Part shown: positions 48,501 to 61,800 of the stretch, one piece after another
How the letters are laid out: each line of letters opens with the position of its first letter
Numbering within the stretch: the first letter of the stretch is position 1
Source: Dysidea avara
Lineage: Eukaryota > Porifera > Demospongiae > Dictyoceratida > Dysideidae
NCBI RefSeq assembly: GCF_963678975.1
Contig: NC_089275.1
Coordinates: 18,054,220-18,118,219, forward strand
DNA: 64,000 bases
Direction: 5' to 3'
Program-made: the position numbers and the translations under genes
The notes under the pieces: model-generated
The model's database searches: none
What the model was told of the DNA's origin: nothing
Seen by the model: the letters and a program-made list of their open reading frames with translations, nothing else

Positions 48501-48699
48501 TATACAATAGTATATAGCTATTATGTTGGAGGCCTTTATCATAGATAAAAATTTAATTATATAGCCATACATTGTAGTGATTGCAGGTGGCCAATGCATA
48601 CATACAGCACTAGTAAGCTGTCTTGTTCTATAGATTGAGCTATATAGTAAGTCACAGCACATATATTTGGAAACTGAATTAATGCCAATTTATCTATTA
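45598..48699. other. Intergenic, AT-rich, with a SINE-like piece
   Basis: No gene supported. Likely promoter of the intact membrane-protein gene just above 45570. The rest is AT-rich with TATA- and TGTA-rich runs and one tRNA-like SINE fragment at about 46640-46930. Confidence 0.5.
46640..46930 (-). mobile_element. tRNA-derived SINE-like fragment
   Basis: Read on the minus strand, a head with GAGTGTGGCACTCAACTAGG and the B-box-like GCAGTTCAAATCCTGG resembles a tRNA gene promoter. A body and a tail ending in CAGCAC/GTCACTGTAAAGC and (TAA)n follow. A similar tail occurs at about 60460-60520, and a related ctgtaaagccttaataaataaat tail at 52330-52370. It has no full tRNA fold. Confidence 0.45.
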
Positions 48700-48960
48700 C
48701 AACCATCAAGACTAAACTGAAGAAATTTATGTGGAATCATTTTGTGGATCACTTCAAAGATGACAATCACTGTACCTACTATTTTCTTTGTCTGTGCAGC
48801 AAATGTCATGATCTCCCACCAACATCAAACTTTCAGACACTTTAGCTAAGTTGTAAATTAGTAGTTACTATATATTTGTGTTTTGGGCTGCAAGCACCAG
48901 TTGCTAGCAGACCCTTGGCATAAAGCAATAATAAATAAATAAATAAAGCAAACATGTAAC
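48700..48960 (+). pseudogene. LINE retrotransposon 3' end fragment
   Basis: The frame to the TAG at 48843-48845 reads IKTKLKKFMWNHFVDHF, then a CLCSKCHDLPP pattern. This is the usual carboxyl end of invertebrate LINE reverse-transcriptase proteins (a Trp-x-His-Phe block followed by Cys-x2-Cys). A 3' UTR and an AATAAATAAATAAATAAA tail follow at about 48925-48950. It is 5'-truncated. Confidence 0.7.
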
Positions 48961-49286
48961 TACATGTTAAACAAACACAAACAAAGTATAATATGATAGC
49001 TGTAAGTTTTATAAAGCACAAGTAAGCTTTCTTGTTCTATAGATTAAGCCTATCAATTTAACTAGCATAAGAATAATTTTGTATACACAAAACAAAAGAA
49101 ACAAGAGTCAAACAAGTCAGGATGTTAAACTGCTCTAGGACTACAATGGAGCATGTACAGTAAATTCTAATGTTCTAAATCTGTCAGCAGCTAAGGGGTA
49201 CAGACCACACATTTGTGTGAGACTTACTTCCAAATCTCCTGACTATCCCTCTGAAGGTATACTTTAGCTCCTGCTATTATTTACTA

Positions 49287-49638
49287 GGGGGGCAAAACTT
49301 TGTAAATTTAAACAAGTAGAATAGGGATCGAAGTTGTGATTCTGAAAAAAACAAGAAGTAATAGGGATGGTGATTCACAATACTGCTTAATACATCATAC
49401 AAACCAAGCAGCTTGATTTGTGTACATTGAATTTAAGATTCCTATTTCGACTGTTCAATAAAAAGCCGAAATAGGAATCTTAAATTCAATGTACACAAAT
49501 CAAGCTGCTTGGTTTGTATTGATGTATTAAGCAGTATTGTGAATCACCATCCCTATTACTTCTTGTTTATGCAGTTTTTTTCAGAATCACAACTTCGATC
49601 CCTATTCTACTTGATTAAATGTACAATTTTTTGTCCCC
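49287..49638. mobile_element. Foldback MITE with TA target duplication
   Basis: TA (49285-49286) and TA (49639-49640) bracket ends GGGGGGCAAAACTTTGTAAA and, complemented, GGGGACAAAAAATTGTACAT. Almost the whole 352 bp folds back: AAGTAGAATAGGGATCGAAG, CAAGAAGTAATAGGGATGGT and CAATGTACACAAATCAAGCT are all present with their complements. Non-coding. Confidence 0.85.
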
Positions 49639-49659
49639 TAGCTAGTTTCTGAAATTTTT

Positions 49660-50082
49660 CATTATTATTATTATTATTTGGGGGAAAAGGGCAGACAGCA
49701 AAGCTGATTAAGCCCAAACAATTACAAATTATAAGTGCTAGTTTGAAAATGTAACTAAAGTGTTCAGTTCAATTAGTTGCAGTGGCAGTGAATTCCATTC
49801 CCGGATAGTTCTTGGAAAATAACTTGTCATGTAGGTGATGGTATTTGTTGGTGGCACAATTAAGTGAAACGGATGGTGATGTCTAGTGTGTTTGGTGGTG
49901 AAATGAATGTATTGTGGTAAAGATAAGCCAATTTCTCCATGCATTATTTGATAGAACAAATTAAGCCTCTGTTGCTTCCTTCTCTTCACTAGGAGTAACC
50001 AGTTGAGCTGTTCCAGCATGGCACTAACACTACTGTTCATGTCCATGCACATGGACAACACAATTTTACAGCTGGTGTGCAC
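49660..50082 (-). pseudogene. LINE retrotransposon 3' end fragment (opposite strand)
   Basis: The minus frame 50082-49738 ends with YFPRTIREWNSLPLQL, the hallmark motif near the carboxyl end of L2/CR1/Rex-like LINE proteins (FPRTIREWN). The 3' side carries an (AAT)n tail at about 49661-49678. Only the last about 115 residues remain. Confidence 0.75.
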
Positions 50083-50196
50083 TGCATATAGTACTGCAGT
50101 AATATAGTATGTGAAGGCCTAGGCTTGCTTCATGATACTCAAGCATCTGTCTACTAGCTACAGGTAGAGTGTGTACTCATGATCAGTCTTATAGAA

Positions 50197-50568
50197 TGAG
50201 CCATATCCGAAATTACGTCACAAACATAAAATGGCTGCTGTAGTGTGGGAATGTTCGTAAAATTTGTATGGGCGACTATGGAAAGAAAAATTGTGAACGG
50301 CGATATCTCAGCTAAGACGGAAGATATCGAGCTCTAACCGGAAGGTATGATTATAAATTAGCTGAAAGAATAGGAACCTAGCATTGTATTGAAAATCAAC
50401 CGAAAATCGCTTTTACGCACTTACTGTAATGTCTTATAGCCATACCTGCTAGTTAGAGTTCAATATCTTCCTTCTTGGCTGAGATATTTCCGTTCAAAAA
50501 TTTTCTTCCCATAGTCGCCTACGAATGTCCCCACACTGCAGCAGTGGCCATTCTTATGTTAAAGCTCA
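50197..50568. mobile_element. Long-TIR MITE, copy 1
   Basis: The ends TGAGCCATATCCGAAATTAC and, complemented, TGAGCTTTAACATAAGAATG lead into long inverted arms (TGTGGGGACATTCGTA, ATGGGCGACTATGGRAAGAA, GATATCTCAGC). Copy 2 is 59231-59630. Non-coding. Confidence 0.8.
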
Positions 50569-53026
50569 TAGCTATAGATTCTGAAAGGGCATGATCATGC
50601 ACAGGCTGTTTTCACCCAACGTGTTAAATGCTTTGATCCACAACAATAAAGGCATTGAAATTATATAGCTGGAAAACCCTACCAATCTGTAAAAAGTAGC
50701 TATATCTGTAGCTATTATTTAGTCTTCTCTCGTGCAGATCCTTAAGGCAACTGCTCTCAATCTTTTGATCATGTACGAAGGAGACACACCCTCTTTTAAA
50801 TTCTTTAAAAAAAAATTATTATGGAATTTTTTTGTTTAATATAAAAGATGAGAAAAGGTCTTCACGCTCAAACAGTGGGTAGAGAGGCAAATTCTGCCCA
50901 ATCTTGTGATGATGGAATTGTTGCCATTACAGAAGCAGCATTGCCACGTTGAACATCAATATCAACCTTCTGAATTAAATTTCTGGTAGCTTATTAGGCC
51001 TGATACATATACTGGTTCTGCACACTTTGGCGTATTATGGGGGTAACTTGCCTTTGTTAATAAAGGAAAGATTTTACATGGATGTTTTCTTTGTTTATAA
51101 AGGGAAGATTTTATGCCAATGTCTCCTTTGTGCACTTAATGGAAAGATTTTACGCAGAATAAGTGACGTAAAACCCAACGCATGCAATTGCATAGTACGT
51201 GCTTACTAAAGGGAAAATTTTACGCGAATTATAATTAACTTGAATAGTAAAAAATCTACTTGAGTACTCATTGAGATCACATGACCCAGCTCAAAGCCTC
51301 ACAGTAATTTTTTTTTAAATGGAATGATGCCATAAAGGCTGTAGGTGTTGCAATTTGATACAGGTCACTAGTCAGGAACACTAATATCAGCACTTTGTGT
51401 ATCATTGCTGTTACTTAAAAACATTGATATTAAACATGTCACAATCGCAATAATTTAGTACCTAGTATTTGTGAACACTCGATCATTAACTCTAGAGAGT
51501 GGTCAAATGCTGAAAAGACATGATAGTTTTAGCTGTAATAAAAATTTAATTAAAACTTGAAACAGCTAGAGATCACAAACAAATAGAAATCAGTACTACA
51601 ATTAAGAATGTCAAACCATTCTAAGACCCCAGCACTTCAATAATATACAGATAATGATCCTTACATGAGTACATAACTACTAGTTTTTATAGATTTAAGA
51701 GCATTCACTTGTACAGCTTAGAGCTACTCGGTGGCTAAGTGAATTGGGCTTTAGAACGAATATCATCCTTTCAATGTGCACACTTTCAAGCAATATTGAT
51801 ATCATTCTCATGTCAAAATCAGTGGTCGAATTGAGGGTATACGGGGTATACGAAGTGCACTTCGATATTTTTTTTTGTAACTGAATTTGTACTTGTGCCC
51901 GGGGTGAGGGGAGGGATACAGGGATTTTATAAATCGTGGTGTCGAATTCCCCACAACTGGGACAAAATCGACTGTCAAATTCCCACTATGTCCCCACCCC
52001 CTAGTAGGGGATTTGACAACACCTCAAGGATGACTAAGCACATATTTCATGCATGCGACTAGTAATGAATCTGGTATACACCTGTAGCTAGTAAAATTAT
52101 ATATAGTGAGTGTGATTCTATTGTTTAGGAATGCAACTACCAAAAATCAGTTAGTGAATTGGACAACTGTCAATTGCCCCAGGGGTGGGGACAAGAAGCA
52201 ATGTCAAATCCCCACTTGGGGTGTGGGGACGCCCAGGGGTGGGGCATGACTCCATTCTCCACCTTTTCAAATATACTTTCTGTAACAACTTTAAACAGGC
52301 TGTAGGACCAGGTGTCCTACAGACCTTCAGCACTTCTACTGTAAAGCCTTAATAAATAAATAAAATAAAAATGAAATTGACAAGTGCATTAGTAGCTAGC
52401 TATCCATGTTAGCAGTGTAGCTAGCATCCTTCAGTAAAAAACATCCATGAAACACTAGTTACTGCATAATTAATAGTAACACATTCTTACTTGTTGTAAC
52501 GTGATTCTCCAGCCATTTGATCTCCTAATTCCACAATCCTCAATAGCTTCATTTCGTGAGGTGTGCATTAATTAGAACATGTGGTGGTTTAATTAGTTTG
52601 CAATTATTCAATCTAATTTATATATCATCTACTCCTTCTACTGCACGTGTCTATCAAGGAAGTAATTGGGGATGAATCAGTTGATATGAAAGCAGCAAAA
52701 CAGTGAAGAAGATTGTAGTGAGTCTATATAGTGTACATACAGAGCAAGTACCAACTAGTAGTGACATTTTACCACATTTACCTAGTTTTTGGAACCGGAA
52801 AATGTGGCTGGATAAAAAACGTTCCTACCTTTGGCTTATTTGTGTAAATCATAATTGGGTTGCAGCACTTGTAAAGAGTTAGCTAGCTACAATCTCTAGG
52901 TGTAGGTGCTGCAAAGAATAGTATTCATCTTTCTCATGAATGGCAATCAAAATTACCACCAGAATCATTCTCAAAAGGTCAATTTTTTGAAATTTCCTTA
53001 TAGACTTCATTAGTATTCATACTTCC
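50569..53026. other. Intergenic, no gene seen
   Basis: Contains a run of AAAGGGAAGATTTTACGC-like repeats (about 51050-51230), a clustered gggGTGGGGAC/GTCCCCAC segment (about 51900-52240) and a retroelement tail with AATAAATAAATAAAATAAAA at about 52350-52370. Confidence 0.5.
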
Positions 53027-53546
53027 CAGCGTTGAAACCGGGTCGGGTCATCCGGGTCACATTTTCTCCGGGTCATCCGGGTCTGACCCGGTTTACAATT
53101 TATCCGGGTCTGACCCGGATTGGATCACGTGAGAAACGAAATTGTTCGTTTGACGACGTGGAACTTATAAACGCTATCGCGTAGCTCTTTCGTGAGCCAC
53201 GCCCACTTATCGCATTACCAACATATGCTCAGCCACGCCTATTTGTTAGTAAGTGCAGTATGTAGCACGAAACTGAGGGTATCTATGGTGATGGGGTAGC
53301 TATTGTCAATAGGTGAAGACCTTTTTTTTTTTTTTTTCTTTGGTCTTCAACCTACAGCTAGGCTGAAGTTGCAATATTTACTCAACACGAATCGAACGCT
53401 CAAAATGTAGACTCGTTCGCTCGCCCGAGACTAGCCGAAACACGTCTCGGCTTTAATTAATCCGGGTCACATCCGGGTCTGACCCGGATTGCTATCCGGG
53501 TCAGTGGGTCATCCGGGTCAGCAGTAGTGACCCGGTTTCAACGTTG
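53027..53546. mobile_element. hAT element (non-autonomous) with perfect 8-bp target duplication
   Basis: TIRs CAGCGTTGAAACCGGGTC (left) and its near-exact complement GACCCGGTTTCAACGTTG (right). The flanks ATACTTCC (53019-53026) and ATACTTCC (53547-53554) are identical; an 8-bp duplication is diagnostic of hAT. Both subterminal zones contain many CCGGGTC(A/T) units. It is 520 bp without a transposase. Confidence 0.9.
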
Positions 53547-53554
53547 ATACTTCC

Positions 53555-56283
53555 AGCATTGATTTTCACAACATATTTAACAAATTTTACATTTATAAAT
53601 TTTATTCAAAATCGCTACCAAATGATTCAATCTCAAAATTATTGAGGAAACTAAACTAACTAATTCGGTTTTGTAGCTCAGTATATAGCTACTATTACCT
53701 TTCATACTTCCAGTGTTGAACTCAGCAAATTTCAGCCAAAATCAATCTCACAATGTTAGCTTTCAAAATTTCCATGGGGAGCAGCCTAGACCTTACACTA
53801 ATTTAATTTTTTAGTTTAGTAGCTATACAAGTCTTAACATTTTTGCATGAAATTTCACTTCTGTCATCAAAATTCAGCAACCTACATCCCTGTTGTAATG
53901 TTAAATGATGACAATAATCCTCTGCACCGGTTACCATCATTGTACCAGGTCTCAATTTCTGAATTCTGACTTGCTGTACTCCTTATTCTTTCCATGCTTC
54001 TTTTTTTTCTGAGGAGAAATTCTAGCGGCTTAAACAAACACTCATTAGCTATCATTTGGTACTTTTTCATCATGCTTTCCTTTTCAGTGCAGCATTATTA
54101 GAATACTGCTGGTGATCGACAGAACTGTGATAGGAAGCTTTTAGTTACATGTATCTGCTGCAGTGATATCCTATGAAGTAAAAAACTTGTCTTATTCATA
54201 AAGAGACTATATTACTACTTTGCTGCGTATAATAATGTTCTTTGATCACCATTCTTTGCGAGTAAATCTTGCCTGCTCAAGTCCAATGGTGATTTGTGGA
54301 GCTTGGTCCCGATCACTTGAGGTCATATTTGTAAAACATTTGTAGATGATTTAGCCTGGTCCACATGAAGATTTTTGCTGCTTGAGTTTCATTTTTACTT
54401 TTTTGCACTACATTAAGGCTACTAACTTTGCTATTGTATAAGAATTGTCAGGAGCATATGAACAGCTGAAAGAGCATGAAACTTACACTGCCTGCCAGGT
54501 GCCATCATAATCCAAATCAATCACTGATTACTTTCCATATAAGGAAAGTAAAATCCCATTTATTTGAAGCTGTATACAAAATTGCACATGACCAGTGACA
54601 CATGGCGATGGTAAAGTTGGCTGAGTCTTTCTTGAGTTCTTTCTCTTCTGGCGAACTCATCTCTACTTCGTGCAGCTGGAGTGCCATTTGTACGTGACGT
54701 AAAACAAACACAGTGATGTAATTGGATTGTCATGGAACTCAGTTTCACACTCCTTCGCTGCCTTCGGTGGCTCATAAGCTCCTGATAATGTACTTAGTAC
54801 TATATAACACAATGCTCAACATGTCATGCATATAGAAATATGCATCAATGCATTGCCCAAACAATCATTTAGTAACCATTCATCATAAAACAGTCAACTT
54901 GTCATAATTTTGTGACTACTCTCAGCTTGACTAAGAAACTATTACTGCTGTGTGTTGCTAAATATATAAGTAAAAAAAGTATATCACAATCGTATCTTTG
55001 AATCGGTTGGGTAACAAAGCCGTGTTCTTAAGATATTGTCTGGCTTGAGCGGTTCCTTTTACTAAAGTGATCATACAGTCAACCGATAAAACCCACAATC
55101 ATATATTCTAACATAGTAAAGCATAATGATGCATGAATAATGTTCTGAGGGCTATTAATCCACACTTTAAAACCATGATCAATTATCATGCAATAAAACA
55201 AACAGGGTGAGTTGGTACAGTACTAATTATTTTAAAGTACAGTAGTACTGTATAGTATGGAATAGGTAGCTATCACACATATATATTCTCCTGCCATAAA
55301 ACATCATCATAACCTTCCTTCATGACAACTAGGCTACGAGTATAGGGACATAGAAATAAAAGCCATTGAAAAAGGAGACCATTTACAACCTCAGCTATGC
55401 ATTTACTAAAGGACACTTAATTCCTACTCCAGTTGTGGCTATATATACTATATTGACAGGCTGTATAATGATCGAAGTTGGAATTAAATGTGCAGGTGTA
55501 GGCAATCTCCATTCTTTCAGAGCTTTTTTATTTCTATGATCCATACTTAAATACACTTTTCCTTATGGGAATAATCATGCCAATTTTGAATAATTCCGTT
55601 TACCTATTTCTCCTTGGATATATATATATATATGCCAAATCTGAAACCAAAAGAGCTTAGCTATAATCTGGCTAAGCACCTACCCGCAGGCCAAACCCGT
55701 ATGCATCCAGTGGTAGCTAGCTATAAGCTCTCGGGTAAGCCTGCTTTGTTTGGACCAGTTTGGTGAACAAAACTGATAGCTAGCTATATACTGCATGTAG
55801 TTTGGTGAACTACATCCCAAAACTCACACCAGACCTGAAAACTGGTTTGGCAACCCCTGGTTTGACCCGGACTGATTTTGGTTGGGCCGGACCAGTTTTG
55901 GATGCCAAGAATGGTCCGGCCAGACCAGTTTTGACCAAAACTGGTCTGGCCGGACCGATTTTTGTCCTGAACCAAGTTTGGTGTTATGTACCATTTAGAT
56001 GTCAATTACTTCTTCTGTTTGTCTGTTAATTCTGCCAAGTCCTGAATAGAAGCAAAAAGTTGCAAGGGCATAAAAGAGTCTAGGATGTCTTGCATTTCTT
56101 TTGCTATATAGTTTGGCAAGTTTGCAAACATTTCAACTGTAACTTTCTTTTCATTACCCTTCAGAGAATGGTTTACCTTCTCTGCAACCCTTTGGTATGA
56201 TCTAGTCCAGTTATAATTACATGCTCTTTCAATTTCAAAACTTGGATACGATTCTTAGTTATATATGAATCATGGCACTAAAA
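53555..56283. other. Intergenic, no gene seen
   Basis: AT-rich sequence with a region of interleaved GGCCGGACCAGTTTTGG and complement blocks at about 55845-55960, likely another inverted-repeat element. Confidence 0.5.
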
Positions 56284-56530
56284 TGTGACCGGATTTGCGA
56301 AAAGGGGTCTTCCACACACATCCAGTTTACCAACTTTGACAATCCATAACTTCAGATTGAAAAAAAGGTAATGACTTGAAATTTGGTCAGCAGTGCGTAC
56401 CAACATAGCTTAATGGATGGAGAAATTTTCAGGTTTATATATTACTTGCACACTGAGTTATGGTCTTCCAAGTTCATAGAATTGGATGTGTGTGGAACAC
56501 CACGTACCCCTTTTCACAAATCCGGTCACA
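56284..56530. mobile_element. TIR element, TGTGACCGGATTTG ends
   Basis: The left TGTGACCGGATTTGCGAAAA and the right complement TGTGACCGGATTTGTGAAAA agree, with CTTCCACACACATCCA repeated inverted inside. 247 bp, non-coding. Ends resemble those of 61968-62589 (TGTGACCCAGTCTG). Confidence 0.75.
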
Positions 56531-58822
56531 AATGATCATTCCATATTGGATCTCATGCATGCTACTACAGCCCATTTCATAGCTGTATGATTACAGCAAT
56601 TCCATGTTTTTATTGTGCCTTCCACCAATTAATAATATATACAATAGTACAGTAGTATAGTTAATTTACATAATATACATATGGAGGGCTAATCCACGCT
56701 AGTAATATGATGGCAGCAGGGGTGGATCTGGAATATTTGCAAAAGAAAGAGCACACTGGTAGAAGTAACCGCACAATGCATGTGATTCACTCTGCAAATG
56801 CAGAGCATAAGATTTCTAGTGGGGTCTGGAATTATCTCTCCAATGGACATTTTGAAGAAATAAGCTTTTGAGATTGAATGTGTTGGCACTTCAACTTAAA
56901 GTTGTTTTATTGAAATTCATATACGTATATACAGTACTGAGCTAGAAAACAGAATGTAGTAGCTATAAGGTCTAAAGTACAAGCAATAGGCACTGCTGGT
57001 GTGAGGTGTACAGGTGCTTCTGTTTATCAGTTTAAACAACCAAAATACCGATTCTCCCAACTCTACTATAATCTAGATCCTAGTTAGATACTCTTTGTAG
57101 ATGAATGATCAAGTATAGTGTTTTATAATTATACTACTCTTAAAGTACGTAGTGGCTACTCTATTACAGTATCTCGATTTTAATGCAGACGGAACTCAAA
57201 ACCATCTATTTTCCCATGTTCCCCTTGTAATATTATGTCATGGGTAGGGATAGGATTGGATATATTCACAATCATAAACTGCACAAAAATCTTTGAAATA
57301 ATTAGAGTCTAGATATGTACAATGAGTATAACACTATGAACATTTTCTGTCAGCTTATAACACTATGAACTTACCTTCATACAACTAGTGTGTGAATTCT
57401 GGGTGACTGCGCCGTAACTTTAGCAGCAAAATGTCCAGTCACGGTGCCGTGACTCAGGCTAGGCACAACGTTATTGCAAACAACAGCCTCTTGTGGTTGC
57501 ATTCCTGTTATTGTGTGCAAGGCTAGGTTAACCAATTCGTCAAGTTAAAAGCCGACAAATTACTAATAGTTGGCAGATAAAGCCATTAAAAATAATATCG
57601 CGCTCGTAACTACGGTATGGCGACCAACTAACTAGCGCAAGCGAAACACGGATGTTTTTTGAGCTCGTTACGTCACATTGGGAATTTGTACAGAGACGTC
57701 ACATGAGTTACTTCCATTTCCAATCCCGTTGTAAAGTCTAGCATATCTATGGTTTAACGTATTACAGCTCTTGTCAAGGAATTTCTTTACGACTGGATAT
57801 ATAATGGGGACATGCTACAAGCCCTGACCCATTTCGGGAAACAAGAACCTGGTCCAGTACAAGCAACAAATTCAATACTATATACCACTAAGCACCAAAA
57901 CAACTTTAATTAAATCTGGTACCACAAACCTTGTTAGACTTGTTCAACCTGTTTGGGGGAGAGGTCTCAGTGTTGTAGACAAATTTTACTTCTGCTAGTG
58001 ATCATGAGTACTACACCTCCTGCAACCTGTGCTTAAACTATGCTGTGAAGAATAATCATTTAGGATACATATCTATTTTTCTGAGTTGTATCAGCTCTGG
58101 CTTGGTATTTAATCAATAATATTATAGATTAATAATATTTGGTGCAACCTTGAAAACACCATGCAGGCAGTACTGTTTAAGCACTGCATGAATTACTTTT
58201 TTTCTGACCTAAGTAATGCGACATGCAATAGCCTAATGTTCAAAATCAAAAATGGCTTGTTGCCTTCATGTTTAACCTTGAGCTTTGTTCACCCTATAAG
58301 AAAACAAAGTTGATTCACACATTTTTGTTGTCCAATAAAAGGTTGAAAAGTCATTTTTGTTTATTGAAAATATACATTATGCTTAACTCCGTAATGGCTG
58401 TCCGTCATTGGTTTACACCTCTTTACTCTTCATCTCATGTCTCCTTCCTCCATGCTGTTATGGCTTAAACACCAATTAGCTAAATGCAGCAATATAGATC
58501 AACGGCAGAGCATAACATTGGAAAGCACTTCTTGATTTGGGCAAAGGGTACGTCTGTCTGCTATTCATCACTTTGTTTCAAACTTCTTTAGTGCAGTTTA
58601 AGTATTATTTTAGTAACAACTATCTATACTTTTAAAATTGGGATGTCAAGAGCCCCATTTCAGTTTTGCAATAAATAATGTTACCTGAAAAGTTCATCAC
58701 TAAAGATATTCCTAGGAAATTTAATGATATATGCAGTGTATTAAGCTGTGTAAATCAGTTCAATCAAATGCATTAACTATCTATACTGTAGCATAACAGT
58801 CACCCATTTGTCACAAATTTGT

Positions 58823-61800
58823 TCAGCTGTTAAATTGTTCATTTGTAACATAGTCATCTGGTTTGTTATCATCATCGTAATCATCATTTTGCAGGCGATA
58901 ATATGACTGTTGTGGTCTAACTTGCAGAGGATGAGCTGAAGGTTGTTGAGGTGTCCAACTGCAGTACTCCCTGGAAGCCCAAGAGAACACACGACTCCAA
59001 GATATGATAGCTATCAGTGATATCACTCCCATTGCCATCCACGATGTTATCTATCAATAATTTACACATAAATCTCTGATAAAATGGGCATAATTAAGTT
59101 TGATTAATTATTTATATGTAACTTATGGTTTTCTTTGATTCATTGTTAGGGGTGTGGTGATTATGCTAGTATAATTTTGGCACGTGTAGGAGTTGGAAAT
59201 TGCACTGTCATTATTATGAAGCTTTAACAATGAGCCTTATCTGAAATTACGTCAGACATAAAATGGCCGCTGTCACAGTAGTGTGGGGACATTTGTAAAA
59301 TTTGTATGGGTGACTGTGGGAAGAAAATTTTTGAACAGTGATATCTCAGTGAAGACTGAAGGTATCGAGCTCTAACAAGAAGGTATGGTTATAAATTAGC
59401 TGAAAGAACAGGAATCTAGCGTTGCTTTGAAAATCAACCAAAAATTGCTTTTACACACTTATTGTAATGTCCTATAGCCATACCTGCTAGCTAGAGTTCG
59501 ATATCTTCCTTCTTGGCTGAGATATTGCCATTCAAAAATTTTCTTCCCATAGTCGCCCATACAAATTTTATGAATGTCCCCACACTACAGCAGCCATTTT
59601 TATGTCTGTGACAATTTCGGATAAAGCTCATAGGAAAGTCTGCAATTTGCACAATTCGTTAAAAATTGATAGAGCAGTCAAATATTCTAATAGAACAGTC
59701 ACATAATTATACTAGACTAATAAAGCAACCGCTTAATGAATAGAAGACTATTTTGAGAAGTAAATGATTTAGTAATTTAGATCAAAAGATTATTGACTGT
59801 AATTAAGACAACAATTTTATTTTAGTATCAAGATAATAGTAAATCTTCGTAATCTATTGTATACCAGCTACAGACAGACAGAAAGCTTGTGGAATGGTAT
59901 CAAAATAATTGGGGAAGTGATACAGTGAGCACTACATGATATTAAGTCAACAAATATGTAAACTGTGCTTACAAAACAGTCCTATAACATAATCAAAATA
60001 TTATTGATATCAAGATAATAAATTATGGTTGTCACAATGTGTGACCTAGTCTGGGTCTTATTGCCTATTTAAACATTGAGAAATGCCAGTTTTTAAGTAG
60101 GTAGTGTTGTAGCTTGCATATATCTTCGGAATGCACACATAACAATGAATTCAAAGATTCAAAGACATCTGCCATTGTGTACAATAACCAAGAGAGGATC
60201 TAGGATTTCCAAAAGGCATGTGTATACACAGCAGGGGCTAAGAAAAGTTGCAACTGTTTCACTCTGTTTGATACAACTACTGCAGTTAGTTAACTAATAC
60301 AATGTGCAAAGCTCATTTAGCATACATGCTTGGTCTGGGGGCATTCCCTTACAGAGGTTTTTTTTTGTAAATTTAGCCCTCTGAATTTCAAATTTGTAAT
60401 AATTTTGACTGAACTTTTATGAACATTGTAAGCCAGTTTAACTATTTTCTTATTCTTATTAACACTTTCCAGTGTCCAGCACTGAAAATCTGACAGCAAC
60501 ATGTGCTGCAGCCTTTAACTACTTCCTTTGCCACTGTTTCCAGGAGCTGTAAACTATTTCTATTAGCCTATACTGAAGCTACTAACACTAAAAGATGAAA
60601 TTGCAACCTGCAATATTACTGAGTCTATGTTACACCTGCTTACAAAGAGTTTTCTACTGCATCTATTTATCAGGGAAGGGCAATTATCTGAGGCTGAGAA
60701 TTTCTGTGGTTATTGCAAAGTATCATCTTTGGAGCATTGGAATTTAAGGTGATGGTGTACTTTTGTTATTCATGTTGATAAAGAAAACTTTATGTGTACA
60801 CCTATTAAAAGCACACACAAGTAGAAAGGATATAACTATACAGTGGTCAAATTTCGTTTGTTAATATAGCCAACGCAAAGATTGTGTGCTTTTTTTTCAT
60901 AAAACCATGAAACTTCACAAGTAGAATGTCTCATAACATGTATTTTTGATATAGCACTATCACAGGTTTGACCTTTGGTGACCTTTATCACAGAAAATTG
61001 GTCATTAATTTTATGGTTTTGTCTCCCTGAGGTATTAATTAACATGGTACGTATATATCAAAGTAAATGTTTTGTTGGTTGGTTTTTATTTTTTGAAGTT
61101 AAATAAGCAATTTCATTCCAAAGTTATGATCACTTATTTTACCCATGAAATTTACCTGCCCCAATGAGCAACAAGTGAATTTTGCAGCTAATAAAAATAA
61201 CCATAACTTCAAATTATATAAATTATAACTTCAGATAAAATCCAAGTTGATTTGGTCAACAAGACTTTCACTTTGGTACCAAGTTCTGACAAGTTTATTA
61301 CTGCCTTAGGGAGACAAAGACAGAATGGCTAAATTTCTGTGCAACTATGGCCATGAAGGTCACCTAAGGTCAAATCTGCGATGTCACTATATAATCAAAA
61401 ATACATGTCGTGAGGCACACCATTATATATGTGGAATTTTTCATGGTTTTATTTAAAAGTGCACAATTCAGATAATTTTTGGGGCTATGCTGCTGTATAT
61501 ACTATAATAGAAAATGTGTGGAGTTTGATCAAGGTAAGGATGCAACCGGCCTTAGACACTGTTGTCGTCGTATTAACTTTATAGATGCTTAAGTTAAAAT
61601 TTACTAGAATTGATAGTTTAGTTACAAAAGAAACTGAAGTATTTCAACAAAGTATCAAGTCTGTAGCTAAAAATGAAATTACCCATTATACTTTTAACCA
61701 GAAAAGAAATTATTCTCAGAGTAGTCTTTCAAGAAGAACAATTGATGGGTTATGTTTCAAGGTACATAATAAAATTCTAAATTTTAAGCACCGCCTTATG

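Noticed and set aside
55802-56029. Overlapping frames on both strands at 55784-56029
   Set aside because: They arise from inverted GGCCGGACCAGTTTTGG blocks; the palindromic sequence explains open frames on both strands.
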